64,000 nucleotides of DNA, taken from contig OZ252150.1 in NCBI GenBank assembly GCA_965248775.1, positions 2,232,001 through 2,296,000 on the forward strand, given 5' to 3'. A program made the position numbers and the translations under genes. This DNA comes from JBHHUI01 sp965248775 (GTDB taxonomy: Bacteria; Chloroflexota; Anaerolineae; Anaerolineales; JBHHUI01). The notes below the pieces were generated by a model. The model ran no database searches. It was not told the origin of the DNA and saw only the letters and a list, made by a program, of their open reading frames with translations. Below are positions 1 to 8,987 of the stretch, piece by piece (the first letter of the stretch is position 1; each line of letters opens with the position of its first letter).

Positions 1-291
1 ACAGATCCTCGTCCACAATCTGCAGCAGGCCGATAATGCCAGTCAGGGGCGTGCGCAGTTCGTGGGAGGTATTTGCCAGGAATTCATCCTTGGCAAGATT
101 GGCCATTTTTGCCGAAACCGCCAGCTCCTCCGCTTTTATGACAGCCTGGACGAGGTTTACGTTGGCGCTTTGCAACTCTTCTTCCTGCCGCTTACGCTCA
201 GTTATGTCCTGCTCTGTTCCGAATGACTTGATAATCTCACCTTGTTCATCCAGCACAAGCTCACTCTGTAGATGCAAATGGCGTATGTGGC
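1..291 (-). pseudogene. Histidine kinase, C-terminal fragment (PAS end + HisKA start)
   Basis: The minus strand encodes the end of a PAS/PAC domain (SFGTEQDITERKRQEEEL) followed by a helix and the HisKA box around the phospho-acceptor His (FLANTSHELRTPLTGIIGLL). It is the downstream half of the sensor kinase that starts at 3449 and runs off the left edge of the window. The IS3 element at 292-1533 separates the two halves. Roughly a PAS domain's worth of residues is missing between the GAF end at 1534 and this PAS end, so DNA next to the insertion was probably lost. As split, it cannot make a kinase; whether the ATPase domain survives beyond the window is unknown. Confidence 0.8.
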
Positions 292-350
292 ATTACCCTG
301 GTTTAGTGGACAACGAGATAAGATAGATTCACAGATCAGGGAGGACCCAA

Positions 351-647
351 ATGAGTACATACCGGAAGACATACACGCGCGAATTCAAGGTCGAAGCCGT
401 TCGGTTATCGTATGATAGCGACACAGCGGTTGAGCAGCTTGCTTTGGATTTGGGAGTAAGTAGTAGCAGTCTGAATCGCTGGCGGGCTGAATACGCGGCT
501 GATGGAGCGCAGGCATTTCCCGGAAAGGGAAAGCCGAAGGAGCGCGACCGCGAGCTGGCGGAGTTGAAGCGCGAATTGCACGTGGTGCGCCAGGAACGGG
601 ACATCCTAAAAAAAGCCATGGCGGTGTTTGCGCGCGAGCAGAAGTGA
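351..647 (+). CDS. IS3-family OrfA (transposase HTH subunit)
   Basis: 98 aa. The N-terminal half is a helix-turn-helix (KVEAVRLSYDSDTAVEQLAL, then SLNRWRAEY) that binds the IS ends. The C-terminal half is a basic leucine-zipper-like helix (ELAELKRELHVVRQERDILKKA), as in OrfA proteins of the IS3 family. The stop overlaps the start of orfB, and the A7 slip site lies under the DILKKA codons, so ribosomes can read through into a fused OrfAB transposase of about 385 residues. Length and layout are normal for the family. Confidence 0.9.
   Translation: MSTYRKTYTREFKVEAVRLSYDSDTAVEQLALDLGVSSSSLNRWRAEYAADGAQAFPGKGKPKERDRELAELKRELHVVRQERDILKKAMAVFAREQK
608..614 (+). promoter_or_regulatory. Programmed -1 frameshift site of IS3 element a
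   Basis: A run of seven A followed by G (A AAA AAA G) sits in the codons for the Lys-Lys of DILKKA. The -1 frame is open from here into orfB (frame of 644-1507). This is the standard arrangement for making the OrfAB fusion in IS3-family elements. Confidence 0.75.
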
Positions 648-1507
648 GATTTCGCTTCATTGACGAACACAAAGGCGAGTACAGCATCAGTCTGATGTGT
701 CGGGTACTGCAAGTCACACGTAGCGGCTACTACGCCTGGCGCAAGCGGCCGGTCAGCCCGCGCGAGCAAGCCAGCCAGGCGTTGGGACGCGAGATCAGAG
801 CGATCTTTGAGCAGCATCGCGGCGTCTATGGCTGTCCGCGCATTCACCGCGAACTACAGGACCGCGGCATCCGCTGCGGCCACAACCGGGTGGCCCGTCT
901 GTTGCGCCTGCATGGCCTGCAAGCCCGACGCAAACGGAGCTACAAGGTGACAACCCAGTCGAAGCACAGCCTGCCCGTAGCGCCGAATTTGCTCGTTCAG
1001 GACTTCACGGCCACTGCGCCTAACGAAGTGTGGCTGGCCGACATCACTTACATTGCAACCAGTGAAGGTTGGCTCTATCTCGCAGCAGTCCTCGACCTGT
1101 ACTCGCGACGGATCGTCGGCTGGGCACTCGGCAAACGCTTGCGCCGCCAACTGACTTTGGATGCTTTGGAGATGGCTCTGCGTTCGCGAAAACCGCCGCC
1201 AGGTCTCATCCATCATTCTGACCGGGGGAGTCAGTACGCCAGCGCTGAGTATCAGGCGCTGCGCAAGCTTCATGACATCACGCCCAGTATGAGCCGAAGG
1301 GGAAACTGCTACGATAACGCCCCCATGGAGAGCTTCTTTGCCAGCCTGAAATCCGAGTGTGTATACCAGCAACTGTACGCCAGCCGGGCCGCTGCTCGCA
1401 CCAGCGTCTTTGACTATGTCGAAGTGTTTTACAATCGGCAACGGATGCATTCGGCCCTGGATTACATGAGCCCACATGCCTATGAACAATTACCTTTAGT
1501 GGCTTAA
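644..1507 (+). CDS. IS3-family OrfB (DDE transposase catalytic subunit)
   Basis: 287 aa with an N-terminal HTH_21-like segment (HRGVYGCPRIHRELQDRGI) and an rve integrase core. The catalytic triad is visible: D in VWLADITYIAT, D in IHHSDRGSQYAS, and E in NCYDNAPMESFFASLK, spaced as in IS3 enzymes. GTG at 644 is the first possible start, but expression is more likely by -1 frameshifting from orfA. No internal stop or indel is seen, so this copy looks functional. It acts on its own IS ends by the copy-out circle route known for the family. Confidence 0.92.
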   Translation: MRFRFIDEHKGEYSISLMCRVLQVTRSGYYAWRKRPVSPREQASQALGREIRAIFEQHRGVYGCPRIHRELQDRGIRCGHNRVARLLRLHGLQARRKRSYKVTTQSKHSLPVAPNLLVQDFTATAPNEVWLADITYIATSEGWLYLAAVLDLYSRRIVGWALGKRLRRQLTLDALEMALRSRKPPPGLIHHSDRGSQYASAEYQALRKLHDITPSMSRRGNCYDNAPMESFFASLKSECVYQQLYASRAAARTSVFDYVEVFYNRQRMHSALDYMSPHAYEQLPLVA

Positions 1508-1533
1508 CCAACTGTCCACTGAATCGGGGTAAT

Positions 1534-3449
1534 ACCAATGGGCTCTTCGAAGTAGAAGTTGAGAATGAATTTCGGCTTGCCATCTATCCTTATGGGAAAA
1601 GAATAGACTGAGTTATACCCTTCTTTTGCCGCTATCTCCCTCCATTGGAGAAAAATGTGTTGTTCAACAGGTCCTCCACTAACCGGGGCTCTTGCTTCTG
1701 GAAGGCAATTCCCGCCGGTCCCTCTCCCGATAAAATCGAGAATCCTTCACTGATCATCGCAGGGTAGCTCGCTGGAGCCCCGGAGGATTTTATCAATACG
1801 AGTTTTTCAGTTTCCTCTTCGAAAGCGAAGAGGCTGGTGAATCTTGAGTGGACGATCACATTGGAGGTCTCGGTGATTATTTCCAATACTTTGTCAACAC
1901 TCATATCGGGCGCATTGAGCTCGGCCGAAATTCTAAGCAACTCCGCAGACGCCGCCTCTGCCTGTTTGCGTTCGGTGATGTCCATCAGGCTCACCAACAC
2001 GCTGCGGTAGTCTTCTGCTTCCGGCGGAAGGGTCGTCGTCAACAACAAATCGCGCCGCTCGCCGGTTAGCGTCCGAATGACGGTCTCGCCCTCAAAATAG
2101 CTTTGCCCTTCTGCTATCGCGATAAGCTCTTCTCGGAAGCTGTCAAATGTCTCTGGCACGAAAACCGTACTCAACGCCCCCCCCAACAGTTCCTCTTTGC
2201 TCGCCGCCCCAAATATCCTGACGGTCGCAGTGTTGACATCGTTCACTCGCACCATTTTTACGACCTGCTGTACAAACTCCGGGTGCGCAGTCAGATATGC
2301 CCGCATATCTGTGAGGCCCTCTGCTTTTAGCGCATCGAGGGCCGATTTCGCAACTGAGAAATCCTCTTCTGTAATCGAGACGTTGGCCGTCTCGAATATA
2401 TTCCGGAAGCGCGTCTCGCTCGTGTGCAGCCCTTCGAATAATCGCGCATTCTCGATGGCTATAGCGGCCTGGTTAGCAAACGCCTGCAAAGGCAGGTTGT
2501 TCTCGGGGAGAAAGAGGTGCGGCGCACTGCTGGTGAGATTGATGGCCCCAACATATTTGTCTCGCACTCGAATGGGCGTCGCCATGAAAGATCTGACCCA
2601 GTCCATCTCCGGAATCTCAACCCAGAAGTCGGATTTGCGCGTATCGAAGATGATCAGCGGCGTCCCCCTTTGTGCAAGTTCTTGATCTATTGGGAAATCG
2701 GCCATCGAATATCGCCACTGTGACATCCAATCTGCCAGGCCACGCTTTTCGAATCCGCGATGGTGTGCTACGGCCAATCTGCCATCATCTTCGGCTAACA
2801 CGATGACAGCGGCCTCGTGCGGAATGATGCGCTGCACGCTGGTCAGGATACGGTCCAGCACCGCGTGCAAGTCGAGGGACTGGCTGAGCGTCTCGGCCGT
2901 TTCGCGCAGTGACTCGGCCAGGGCGCGTTGCTTTTGTTCGGCCACAAGCAAGTTCTCTTTCTCAATGGTGAGTACTGCGTGATCTCCTAACATCTCCACT
3001 CTACGCAGTTCGGCTTCGGTGAAGTTGTGCGGCTGTGTGAAAGCGATGGACAGTACCCCGAGCACGCGCTTGCTGCTGCGCAGCGGCAGACCGAGGATGG
3101 CACCGCTAGTGCTGCCCCACCCCCCATTTTGATAGAACGGGTGCTCGTTCACATTGGGAATGACAATCATTTCCGCGCTGCGAGCGACTGTATAGGTAAG
3201 CCCGTTTGACCTGGGCTCGCTGTAAATCGGTCTCGACTGCGACTTATCGCCCCACCCGAGACGCTCACCATCATACAAAAAGATGTGTGCGTCGTCGGCA
3301 GCGATGGTTTGCAGAACGTTTTTGAGGATTACGTCGAGGAGTGCAGTTAAGTGTTTTTCGGTTGCAGGGTATCGAGGGCGCTGTGACTCCAGCGCGGGCA
3401 ATGGTTCAATTACGGTTTTCGATTCGTTGCCAACTCGCGGATTAGCCAT
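1534..3449 (-). pseudogene. Multi-GAF/PAS sensor histidine kinase, N-terminal part (interrupted)
   Basis: The open part (ATG at 3449 behind GGGGAG, stop at 1632) encodes about 605 aa: GAF 1 (about 40-180), GAF 2 (about 195-345), a PAS domain (about 350-500, ending MDITERKQAE) and the first part of GAF 3. At about 1640-1650 one base is missing: reading on in the next frame gives WREIAAKEGYNSVYSFPIR and then NFYFEEPIG, an obvious continuation of GAF 3 up to the IS end at 1533. The gene is therefore broken twice, by a 1-nt deletion and by the IS. No transmembrane segment is visible, so the kinase was probably a soluble sensor. Confidence 0.8.
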
Positions 3450-3452
3450 CAA

Positions 3453-4263
3453 CTCGATCTCCCCTGTTTTCTCGAGAATACGCCTCAGTCTATTAGAGGA
3501 CCCTTCTTTTCAGAATTCTTACGCAGAATTTATGCATTATTTATACAGGTATTCTGATTTTGACCTTCAAAACCAATTCTTTGTCATTTTGCTCTGTTTC
3601 CTGCTACTGGATAGTTCTCAGAGAAGGTTGCCTTCGTCTGGCTTCGTTGATTCGGCCAATGTAGGAATGGTATGAACCTACCTGCAAGGGTTGTTTTCAT
3701 CCTTTTAGCATCTCTTCAGGCAGGGTCGTGTTGGATGATTCCCAGACAATCGAGAGATCAGAGGAGCCCGAGACAATCCAATCGCCCATGAGGAATAATG
3801 TCGCCTGCGATTGGAGTGGACAGTAATACCAGAAGGCCGATCGTTGGGATTGTGGAGGCTAGCTTCCCGACTTCTCTGATACGTGCGCCTCGGTCTCTAT
3901 TCACCGGAAAGCATTTACCACAATCACCCAATCTCCTGTCGGTCTACCACGGCGCTGCACCTCGTCCCCCACGTCGAGTTGCCGAGTGCAGTCGCACCCA
4001 ATTGCGCACCCACAGGGGTGCTACGCGAAGCCGGGGCTGGGCATTGCCGAATGCACCACGTCCAGTCTGTCCGCCCTGGCCCAGTTCGCTCGGTTCTGGG
4101 CTGCGTCGGTATACTAACCCAGTTTCACGACCCAGTTCATTCGTGACTGGGAGTTTGGCACTGGGTCGCGCGTCAAGCCCTGTCGGGCTCGACAGGGTGA
4201 CCAGCGGGGGCCAATTGCGCTCCCTTTATCTATCACCATTAAATATAAAGAAGCCCCCATGAA
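3453..4263. other. Intergenic stretch between kinase gene and IS3-b
   Basis: No convincing gene. The first 200 bases are AT-richer and probably hold the kinase promoter. From about 3930 to 4240 the sequence is dense in short inverted repeats around CCCAGT/ACTGGG, GCACCC/GGGTGC and GCCCTGTC/GACAGGG, resembling decayed versions of the palindromic modules described at 4117 and in the IS copies. Confidence 0.5.
4117..4166. repeat. Interleaved palindromic module R1 (intergenic)
   Basis: Core order: CACGA (4126), CCCAGT (4131), TCAT, TCGTG (4141), ACTGGG (4146). Two inverted repeats interleave as x-a-x'-a' rather than nest. A second shell of ACCCAGT (4117) and ACTGGGT (4160) surrounds the core. 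It is the only clear intact module seen outside a transposase gene, 100 bp upstream of IS3-b. Confidence 0.7.
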
Positions 4264-4337
4264 TGAACTGACCCCCAAGAAGTTGACACAAAATAAAAGC
4301 ACCCCCTGTGAGAAGATAAAAGCAGGAGGTGCTTTTT

Positions 4338-4769
4338 ATGTCTGGGAAAAAGGGGATGAAAAACTACCCGAAAGCGACCAAGCTGGAAGCGGTACGCATG
4401 TTTCTGGAAGAAGGCCTGACCCGCGCAGAGGTAGTTGAAGCACTCGGGCTGCCCCGCCGAGATCTTCACGACCCAGTTCATTCGTACAGTCACCCAGTCA
4501 TGAATGTACTGGGTCATGACGTGCAGACTGCATCGTGATGACTGGGTGTGAAGGTCTGGGTGCGCCAATATCGCCGCAAGGGAGGGGCAGCCTTTGCCAA
4601 ACCGAAGGGTCGGCCTCCTCGTCGGCCGGCGGAAAGTCCGCAGGAGGAGCTGGAACGGTTGCGCATGGAAAATGTGCTCCTAAAAATATTCCATACCGAA
4701 TTGCGCACGGACGAGCTCGCACGGCGCAATAGCGGGTCATCTACCAGTACAAAAGAAGATACACTGTGA
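4338..4769 (+). pseudogene. IS3-b OrfA, interrupted by a palindromic module
   Basis: Starts at ATG 4338 behind a strong AGGAGG. The first part (MSGKKGMKNYPKATKLEAV up to GLPRRDL) is the OrfA helix-turn-helix; the second (VKVWVRQYRRKGGAAFAKP to the ELERLRMENVLLK zipper) resumes in the same frame after 4551. The 88-bp insert between them is not a whole number of codons clear of stops: reading through it meets a TGA at 4536-4538. The expected A-rich slip site in the LLK region has become AAAAATATT. The same damage is present in copy 2. Confidence 0.82.
4465..4552. repeat. Palindromic module R2 inside IS3-b orfA
   Basis: 88 bp bounded by TTCACGACCCAGT and the near-complement ACTGGGTGTGAA. Inside are further CACCCAGTCATGA / CATGACGTGCAG / CATCGTGATGACTGGG segments that pair in overlapping ways. 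The identical module is found, inverted with its host IS, at 14263-14350, so this insertion predates the duplication of the IS. Confidence 0.8.
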
Positions 4770-5075
4770 AGGCAATGTGTACTTTCTTCGCAGTTTCGCG
4801 AGCTGCCTATTACGCCTGGCTCAAGCGCAGCCAGCAGCCGGACAAAGATAGCGCGCGGCTGCAAGCGGTGCAGCAAGCCTGGGAAAAATCGCACAGAACC
4901 TATGGCTATCGCAGGGTTGCTTTGTGGTTGCGACAACACAAAGGGCTGGTCATCAACCACAAAGCGGTTTTACGGCTGATGAACAAGCTCAATATCCGCT
5001 CCATTGCCAGGCAACGCCACCCCTATAAGCAAAGGGCCCGCTTAGATTTTCACCAGCGCTATGCCAATCTCTCAA

Positions 5076-5152
5076 AGTGCAGTGCGCATACCGACCCAGT
5101 TTCACGACCCAGTTCATTCGTGACTGGGCGTTCGGTACTGGGCTTCACTGTG
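5076..5152. repeat. Palindromic module R3 inside IS3-b orfB
   Basis: Contains the same CACGA / CCCAGT / TCGTG / ACTGGG core as R1, wrapped by a second interleaved shell (CCGA + CCCAGT on the left, TTCGG + ACTGGG on the right) and then by CAGTG / CACTG. The layering looks like one module placed inside another. Present unchanged in copy 2 at 13664-13739. Confidence 0.78.
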
Positions 5153-5202
5153 TGGCCCGAGATTTCGCAGCAAACCAACCCAATCAGAAATGGGTTACTG
5201 AT

Positions 5203-5230
5203 ACACTTGCGCCGTACGCAGTACAGGTGT
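5203..5230. repeat. Small palindromic module R4 inside IS3-b orfB
   Basis: 28 bp from ACACTTG to GGTGT splitting the codons of the conserved TDITYI motif. The order TGCG, CCGTA, CGCA, GTAC again shows two interleaved inverted repeats (x-a-x'-a') although the sequence differs from the CCCAGT type. Copy at 13585-13612. Confidence 0.6.
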
Positions 5231-5329
5231 CACCTACATCGCTACCCAACAAGGCTGGGCGTATCTGGCCACCATCAAGGACCTGTTCGACGGTTTCATC
5301 GTTGCACATCGTCTGGGAAGACACCCCGT

Positions 5330-5377
5330 CCAGTACCGATACCGATGCAGTGTGCACGGCACTGTGCGGGACTGGGC
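5330..5377. repeat. Palindromic module R5 inside IS3-b orfB (short form)
   Basis: 48 bp, CCAGTACCGATACCGATGCA followed by a GTGTGCACGGCACTG centre and ending GGGACTGGGC. In IS copy 2 the same site holds 155 bp (13331-13485): the outer 21 bases on each side are kept and the central six are replaced by 113. Confidence 0.78.
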
Positions 5378-5464
5378 AATTCTGTGCGCTTAGTCATCGA
5401 TACCCTCAAGCAGGCCAGACGTAAAGAAAAGGTCACTGCGGGACTGCTCCTGCACAGTGACCAC

Positions 5465-5513
5465 CTAGTCCAGTCGATCACGATGCAGTCTGCACGTGAC
5501 TGTACTAGACTGG
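5465..5513. repeat. Palindromic module R6 inside IS3-b orfB (short form)
   Basis: 49 bp, CTAGTCCAGTCGATCACGAT to GTACTAGACTGG, with core CACGATGCAGTCTGCACGTG. It splits LLLHSD from GYQYTSKQY near the second catalytic Asp. In copy 2 (13061-13243) exactly 134 bp are added inside it with no loss of the original 18 + 31 bases. Confidence 0.8.
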
Positions 5514-5856
5514 GGGGATATCAATACACTTCCAAGCAGTATGCTGCCCTTACCCGGGCGTATCACATCACCCCTTCCATGTCTCGGCGTGGCAATTGTT
5601 GGGATAATGCGCCCATGGAGAACTTCTTTGGTCATTTGAAAGCGGAAGCGCTCCGCCATATCCGCGTGCCAAGCTTTGAGCGGGCGCATGAATTGATTGA
5701 CCAATATATCGAGTTCTACAATTATGAACGCATACAACTAAAAACCAAACAGACACCATATCAAATCAGGTGTCTGACTGGATGACCGCAGTGGGGGTCT
5801 TTCTTTTTGTGTCTTGTTTACAGGGTGCAGTTCAGAAATGAGAGCTTCTTCTATCC

Positions 5857-7395
5857 TAGTTTCCGGTGCGAAAGTGGCCCTCCTGTGAGAAGATGCGAAT
5901 GATCAAACCCGCATTTTCCACAGAAAGGGCCGCTGCAATGTTACGTGACCGCCACGAAATCGACAAGTTCTTCCTGGACATTCTGGCATTGACGAGTGAG
6001 ATGGACCCGGTGTTGGCGCATATCGACGTATTGCTGGATGACGACGAGCTCTACCAGCGAGTGCGCGGTGACTTTGCGCGACGCTATCCGAAAACACTAC
6101 AGACGGGCCGCAACTCCACGCCGGTGGAAGTCGTGCTCAGGGTGTTAGTCGTAAAGCATTTGTACGGCTGGAGCTACGCGGAAACAGAGAAACATGTCAG
6201 GGACAGTCTGGTACTGCGCCACTTCTGCCGCGTGTACTTCGAGCGCGTGCCGGACGAGAAGACGCTCCTGCGCTGGGCGAACCTGCTCCAACCTGAAACA
6301 CTTATCTCCCTGAACGCCCACGTGTTGCAGCTGGCCAGCAGGCTAAAGATCACCCGTGGCCGCAAGCTGCGCACAGATGGAACGGTTGTCGAGACCAACA
6401 TCCGCTACCCCACTGACAACGGCCTGCTGGCTGATGGTGTGCGTGTGCTTGGGCGCACGCTGAGACGGGCGAACTGACGCAAGAGACGTTCCGCAACCGC
6501 TCCCGCAGTGCCCGCAAGTATGCTCGCCAGGTGGCCAATCAGGCCCGCAGGCGCTCCGAGACAGCTAAAGCGCAGCTGACGACCACGTACCGCAAGCTGC
6601 TGCAGGTCGCCCGCCAGAGTGTGCAGCAGGCGAAAATCGTTCTGGAGCAGCTGCAGACACAGAAAGATCGCGCAGCGCAGCGCTTGACCGCGACCCTCGA
6701 GACCTTCACCCCGCGTGTCGAGCAGGTCATCAGTCAATGTGAGCGGCGGGTCTTCGCCGGCGAGAGTGTCCCGGCGAGTGAGAAGCTCGTAAGTCTCTTT
6801 GAACCGCATACCGCCATCATCCGCAGGAACAAGGTCCGCAAGCCCACCGAGTTCGGGCGCAAGGTCTGGCTCGATGAAGTCGACGGCGGCTTGCTAAGCA
6901 ACTGGCGCGTCCTCGCTGGCAATCCGAACGATGTCAATCAGTGGCAACCTGCCCTCGACCAGCACACGCAGCAGTTTGGCTGCGCACCGGAACAGGTCAG
7001 CGGCGATCGCGGACTCTACTCGCCCGGCAACGAAGCTTATGCTCGCGCATTAGGTGTCGCGCGCGTCATCTTGCCCAAGCCCGAGCACAAATCCAAACAA
7101 CGTCGGGCCCATGAAAAGCAACTCTGGTAACGCCGTGGCCAGCGTTACCACGCCGGCGTCGAAGGTCGGATAAGTGTCTTGAAACGCCGCTATCGACTCG
7201 ACCGTTGCCGCAATCGTGGCGAAGCAGGCTTCCACCGTTGGGTCGGGCTGGCCATCCTGGCGGCCAATCTCAATACCATCGGTACCAAGCTGGCGGCCAA
7301 GGCCACGTAACTATGCAATTGTCAAGGTTCACTCCCAGCAAGAAGTTCGCCCTTGCCGATTTCTGATTAGGTGGTGCGTTTTGCACCGGAAACTA
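5857..7395 (+). mobile_element. ISNCY-like element, copy 1
   Basis: 1539 bp with terminal inverted repeats TAGTTTCCGGTGCGAAA (left) and the complement of TTTTGCACCGGAAACTA (right). It carries one transposase gene, broken by a frameshift and a stop. Copy 2 at 14574-16112 has the same length and differs at very few bases. It lies directly downstream of IS3-b in both places, with 22 shared bases between the two elements and about 35 similar bases after the right end. Confidence 0.82.
5893..7310 (+). pseudogene. ISNCY-type transposase, copy 1 (frameshift + nonsense)
   Basis: The first frame (5893-6477) has the DUF772-like N-terminus (HIDVLLDDDELYQRVRGDF, EVVLRVLVVKHLYGWSYAET) and the first catalytic region (LRTDGTVVETNIRYPTDN). 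At about 6465 the reading jumps -1 and continues through SARKYARQVANQARR to HEKQLW, stopping at TAA 7128-7130. The same frame goes on after the stop (RRGQRYHAGVEGRISVLKRR to the stop at 7310), so the TAA is a nonsense change. Copy 2 has the same two lesions, so the defects predate the duplication unless the first is a programmed frameshift. Confidence 0.8.
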
Positions 7396-7401
7396 TCCTA
7401 G

Positions 7402-8987
7402 CAGTTTGTCGGAGAGCAACCTGAGATAGCGAAATCGGTGATAATCTACGGGCATGGCTAGAAAATTCAAGAAACCCAATTACGAAGTGATGCTCAAACA
7501 GACAATCAGTCTGGAAGAAGCCCTGCCATCCAATCATTTGGCACGATTTGTGGTGGATGTTATCGCCCAGTTGGATTTGGGTATGATCTATGCACAATAT
7601 GCACCGACGGGTGGTCAACCTATTGCGCCAGAGATCCTGTTGGGATTGCTCTTCTATGGTTATGCCAACGGGGTGTTCAGTTCTCGTAAGATTGAGAAAG
7701 CCACCTATGAGAGTATCCCATTCCGCTATATTGCCAGTGGGCTGCATCCTGACCACGACACAATTGCCAACTTTCGCAAAACCTTTCTGGCTGCGATCCA
7801 AGAGTTATTTGTGCAGATCTTGCTCCTGGCCCAAGTTGCTGAGGTGCTGAAGTTGGGTAATATCAGTCTGGATGGTAGCAAGGTGCATGCTGATGCATCC
7901 AAGAGCAAAGCGGTCAGTTACAAGCGTCTGATAAAACTAGAGACCCAACTGCGCCAGGAAGTGAACAAACTCTTCGAACTCGGTGAGCAAGCTGATCAGG
8001 GTGATCTCCAGTTGCCGGAAGGGCTCGTCATTGAAGACGAAATTGCCATTCGCAAGAAACGTTTGGCAAATCTGGCAGAAGCCAAAGCCGTCTTAGAAGC
8101 CCGTGCGCAGGAACGATATGCAGCCGAGAGGGCTGAATACGAAGCCAAACAGCGTGAGCGGGAAGAAAAGTCTCGCAAAACTGGGCATAAACCCCGAGGT
8201 CGCAAACCGAAACCACCGCAGCCGGGACCACGGGACAAAGATCAGTACAACTTCACTGATCCGGACTCTCGCATCATGAAAAACAGCACCAATAATGGCT
8301 TCGACCAGCATTACAACGTTCAAGTTGCTGTGGAGCAGGAGAGCCTCTTGATTGTGGCGCCTTCACTTTCGAACCATCCGAATGACAAAAAAGAAGCTGA
8401 GCCAACCCTGGATGCCATCTCTCCAAAAGTAGGCAAACCAAAGGCTGCCGCTTTGGATTATGGATATTTCAGCAAAGCGAACATCGCAGCACTTGAGAAG
8501 CTTGGCATTGATCCTTACATTGCTACCGGTCGCGAACCTCACCACAAAAGCTGGCGTACCTTCTTTGAACAAATGCCTGCTCCGCCACCGGAAGATGCCA
8601 GTCCGAAAGTCAAGATGGCTTACAAACTACAAACCGAAATCGGCAAAGCCAGCTACCGTTTACGCAAATGCACAGTGGAACCCGTCATTGGTATCATCAA
8701 GGAAGTCCTGGGCTTCCGCCAGTTTTCTCTGCGCGGCCTGCTGGCAGCAGCCGGGGAATGGTGTCTGGTCTGCCTAGCGTTCAACCTCAAACGCATGCAC
8801 ACCCTCTACCAAGCAAAGGGTGTGCTTTAGCCGGGGCTGCTTTGGCGCGCCTGCTACTCGCTGAGAGAAGGTGGTTTGCCCTCCATGAAATGCACACTGT
8901 TTTACGCTTGTTTTGTCGCAATCAACTGCTCATTTTGCCCTGTAGGGCTATTCATGTTGTAAAAGTACTTGTCTCTCCGACAAACTG
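7402..8987 (+). mobile_element. IS1182-family element (intact)
   Basis: Terminal inverted repeats CAGTTTGTCGGAGAG at 7402 and CTCTCCGACAAACTG ending at 8987, flanked by a perfect palindromic 4-bp target duplication CTAG (7398-7401 and 8988-8991). Palindromic target duplications are typical of the IS1182 family. It landed a few bases beyond the right end of ISNCY copy 1: without it, the flank there matches the flank of ISNCY copy 2, so this insertion is younger than the duplication. Confidence 0.9.
7454..8830 (+). CDS. IS1182-family transposase
   Basis: 458 aa, full length. The N-terminal DUF772-like domain (DVIAQLDLGMIYAQYAPTGG, LLFYGYANGVFSSRKIE) is followed by a split DDE core: Asp in ISLDGSKVHADASK, a charged coiled insertion rich in Glu/Arg/Lys (about 170-265), Asp in AALDYGYFSKANI, and Glu in RKCTVEPVIGIIKEVLGF. 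The coding frame has no break and the element has intact ends and a target duplication, so it is probably active. It moves only itself; no passenger gene is present. Confidence 0.92.
   Translation: MARKFKKPNYEVMLKQTISLEEALPSNHLARFVVDVIAQLDLGMIYAQYAPTGGQPIAPEILLGLLFYGYANGVFSSRKIEKATYESIPFRYIASGLHPDHDTIANFRKTFLAAIQELFVQILLLAQVAEVLKLGNISLDGSKVHADASKSKAVSYKRLIKLETQLRQEVNKLFELGEQADQGDLQLPEGLVIEDEIAIRKKRLANLAEAKAVLEARAQERYAAERAEYEAKQREREEKSRKTGHKPRGRKPKPPQPGPRDKDQYNFTDPDSRIMKNSTNNGFDQHYNVQVAVEQESLLIVAPSLSNHPNDKKEAEPTLDAISPKVGKPKAAALDYGYFSKANIAALEKLGIDPYIATGREPHHKSWRTFFEQMPAPPPEDASPKVKMAYKLQTEIGKASYRLRKCTVEPVIGIIKEVLGFRQFSLRGLLAAAGEWCLVCLAFNLKRMHTLYQAKGVL

Larger units (their letters stand above)
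292..1533 (+). mobile_element. IS3-family element a
   Basis: A 1242-bp element with imperfect terminal inverted repeats: ATTACCCTGGTTTAGTGGAC at the left matches the complement of the right end (ATTACCCCGATTCAGTGGAC), 18 of 21 positions including the next base. It carries the usual orfA/orfB pair with a -1 frameshift signal. No short target duplication is visible at the ends (flanks GGC and ACC), which agrees with an adjacent deletion in the kinase gene it interrupts. Both reading frames look intact, so the element may still be active. Confidence 0.88.
4766..5785 (+). pseudogene. IS3-b OrfB transposase, interrupted by four palindromic modules
   Basis: The beginning (AMCTFFAVSRAAYYAWLKRS through KSHRTYGYRRVALWLRQHKG) and the end (TPSMSRRGNCWDNAPMENFF, with the catalytic Glu) are normal IS3 OrfB. 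Between them the true sequence (NQKWVTD, then TQQGWAYLATIKDLFDGFI, then LLLHSD) is spread over three frames by inserts at 5076-5152, 5203-5230, 5330-5377 and 5465-5513. The inserts add up to a multiple of three, so a 339-aa frame stays open by chance, but the first two catalytic Asp regions are disrupted. The product would not be active. Confidence 0.85.
4264..5834 (+). mobile_element. IS3-family element b, copy 1 (decorated with palindromic modules)
   Basis: 1571 bp between TGAACTGACCCCCAAGAAGT (left end) and the complement of TGAACTGCACCCTGTAAACA (right end), the TGAACTG-type termini usual in the IS3 family. It holds remnants of orfA and orfB interrupted by five palindromic modules at about 4465, 5076, 5203, 5330 and 5465. 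An inverted second copy lies at 12740-14551. The flanks (AAGCCCCCATGAA on the left, GAAATGAGAGCTTCTTC on the right) are nearly the same at both copies although the element is turned round. Inactive as it stands. Confidence 0.88.

Noticed and set aside
854..1489. A 211-codon minus-strand frame opposite IS3 orfB
   Set aside because: Shadow of the transposase gene, which has all catalytic motifs on the plus strand.
3798..4262. Long open frames upstream of IS3-b
   Set aside because: They read through palindromic repeats (PVSRPSSFVTG-type translation), have no domain and no ribosome site.
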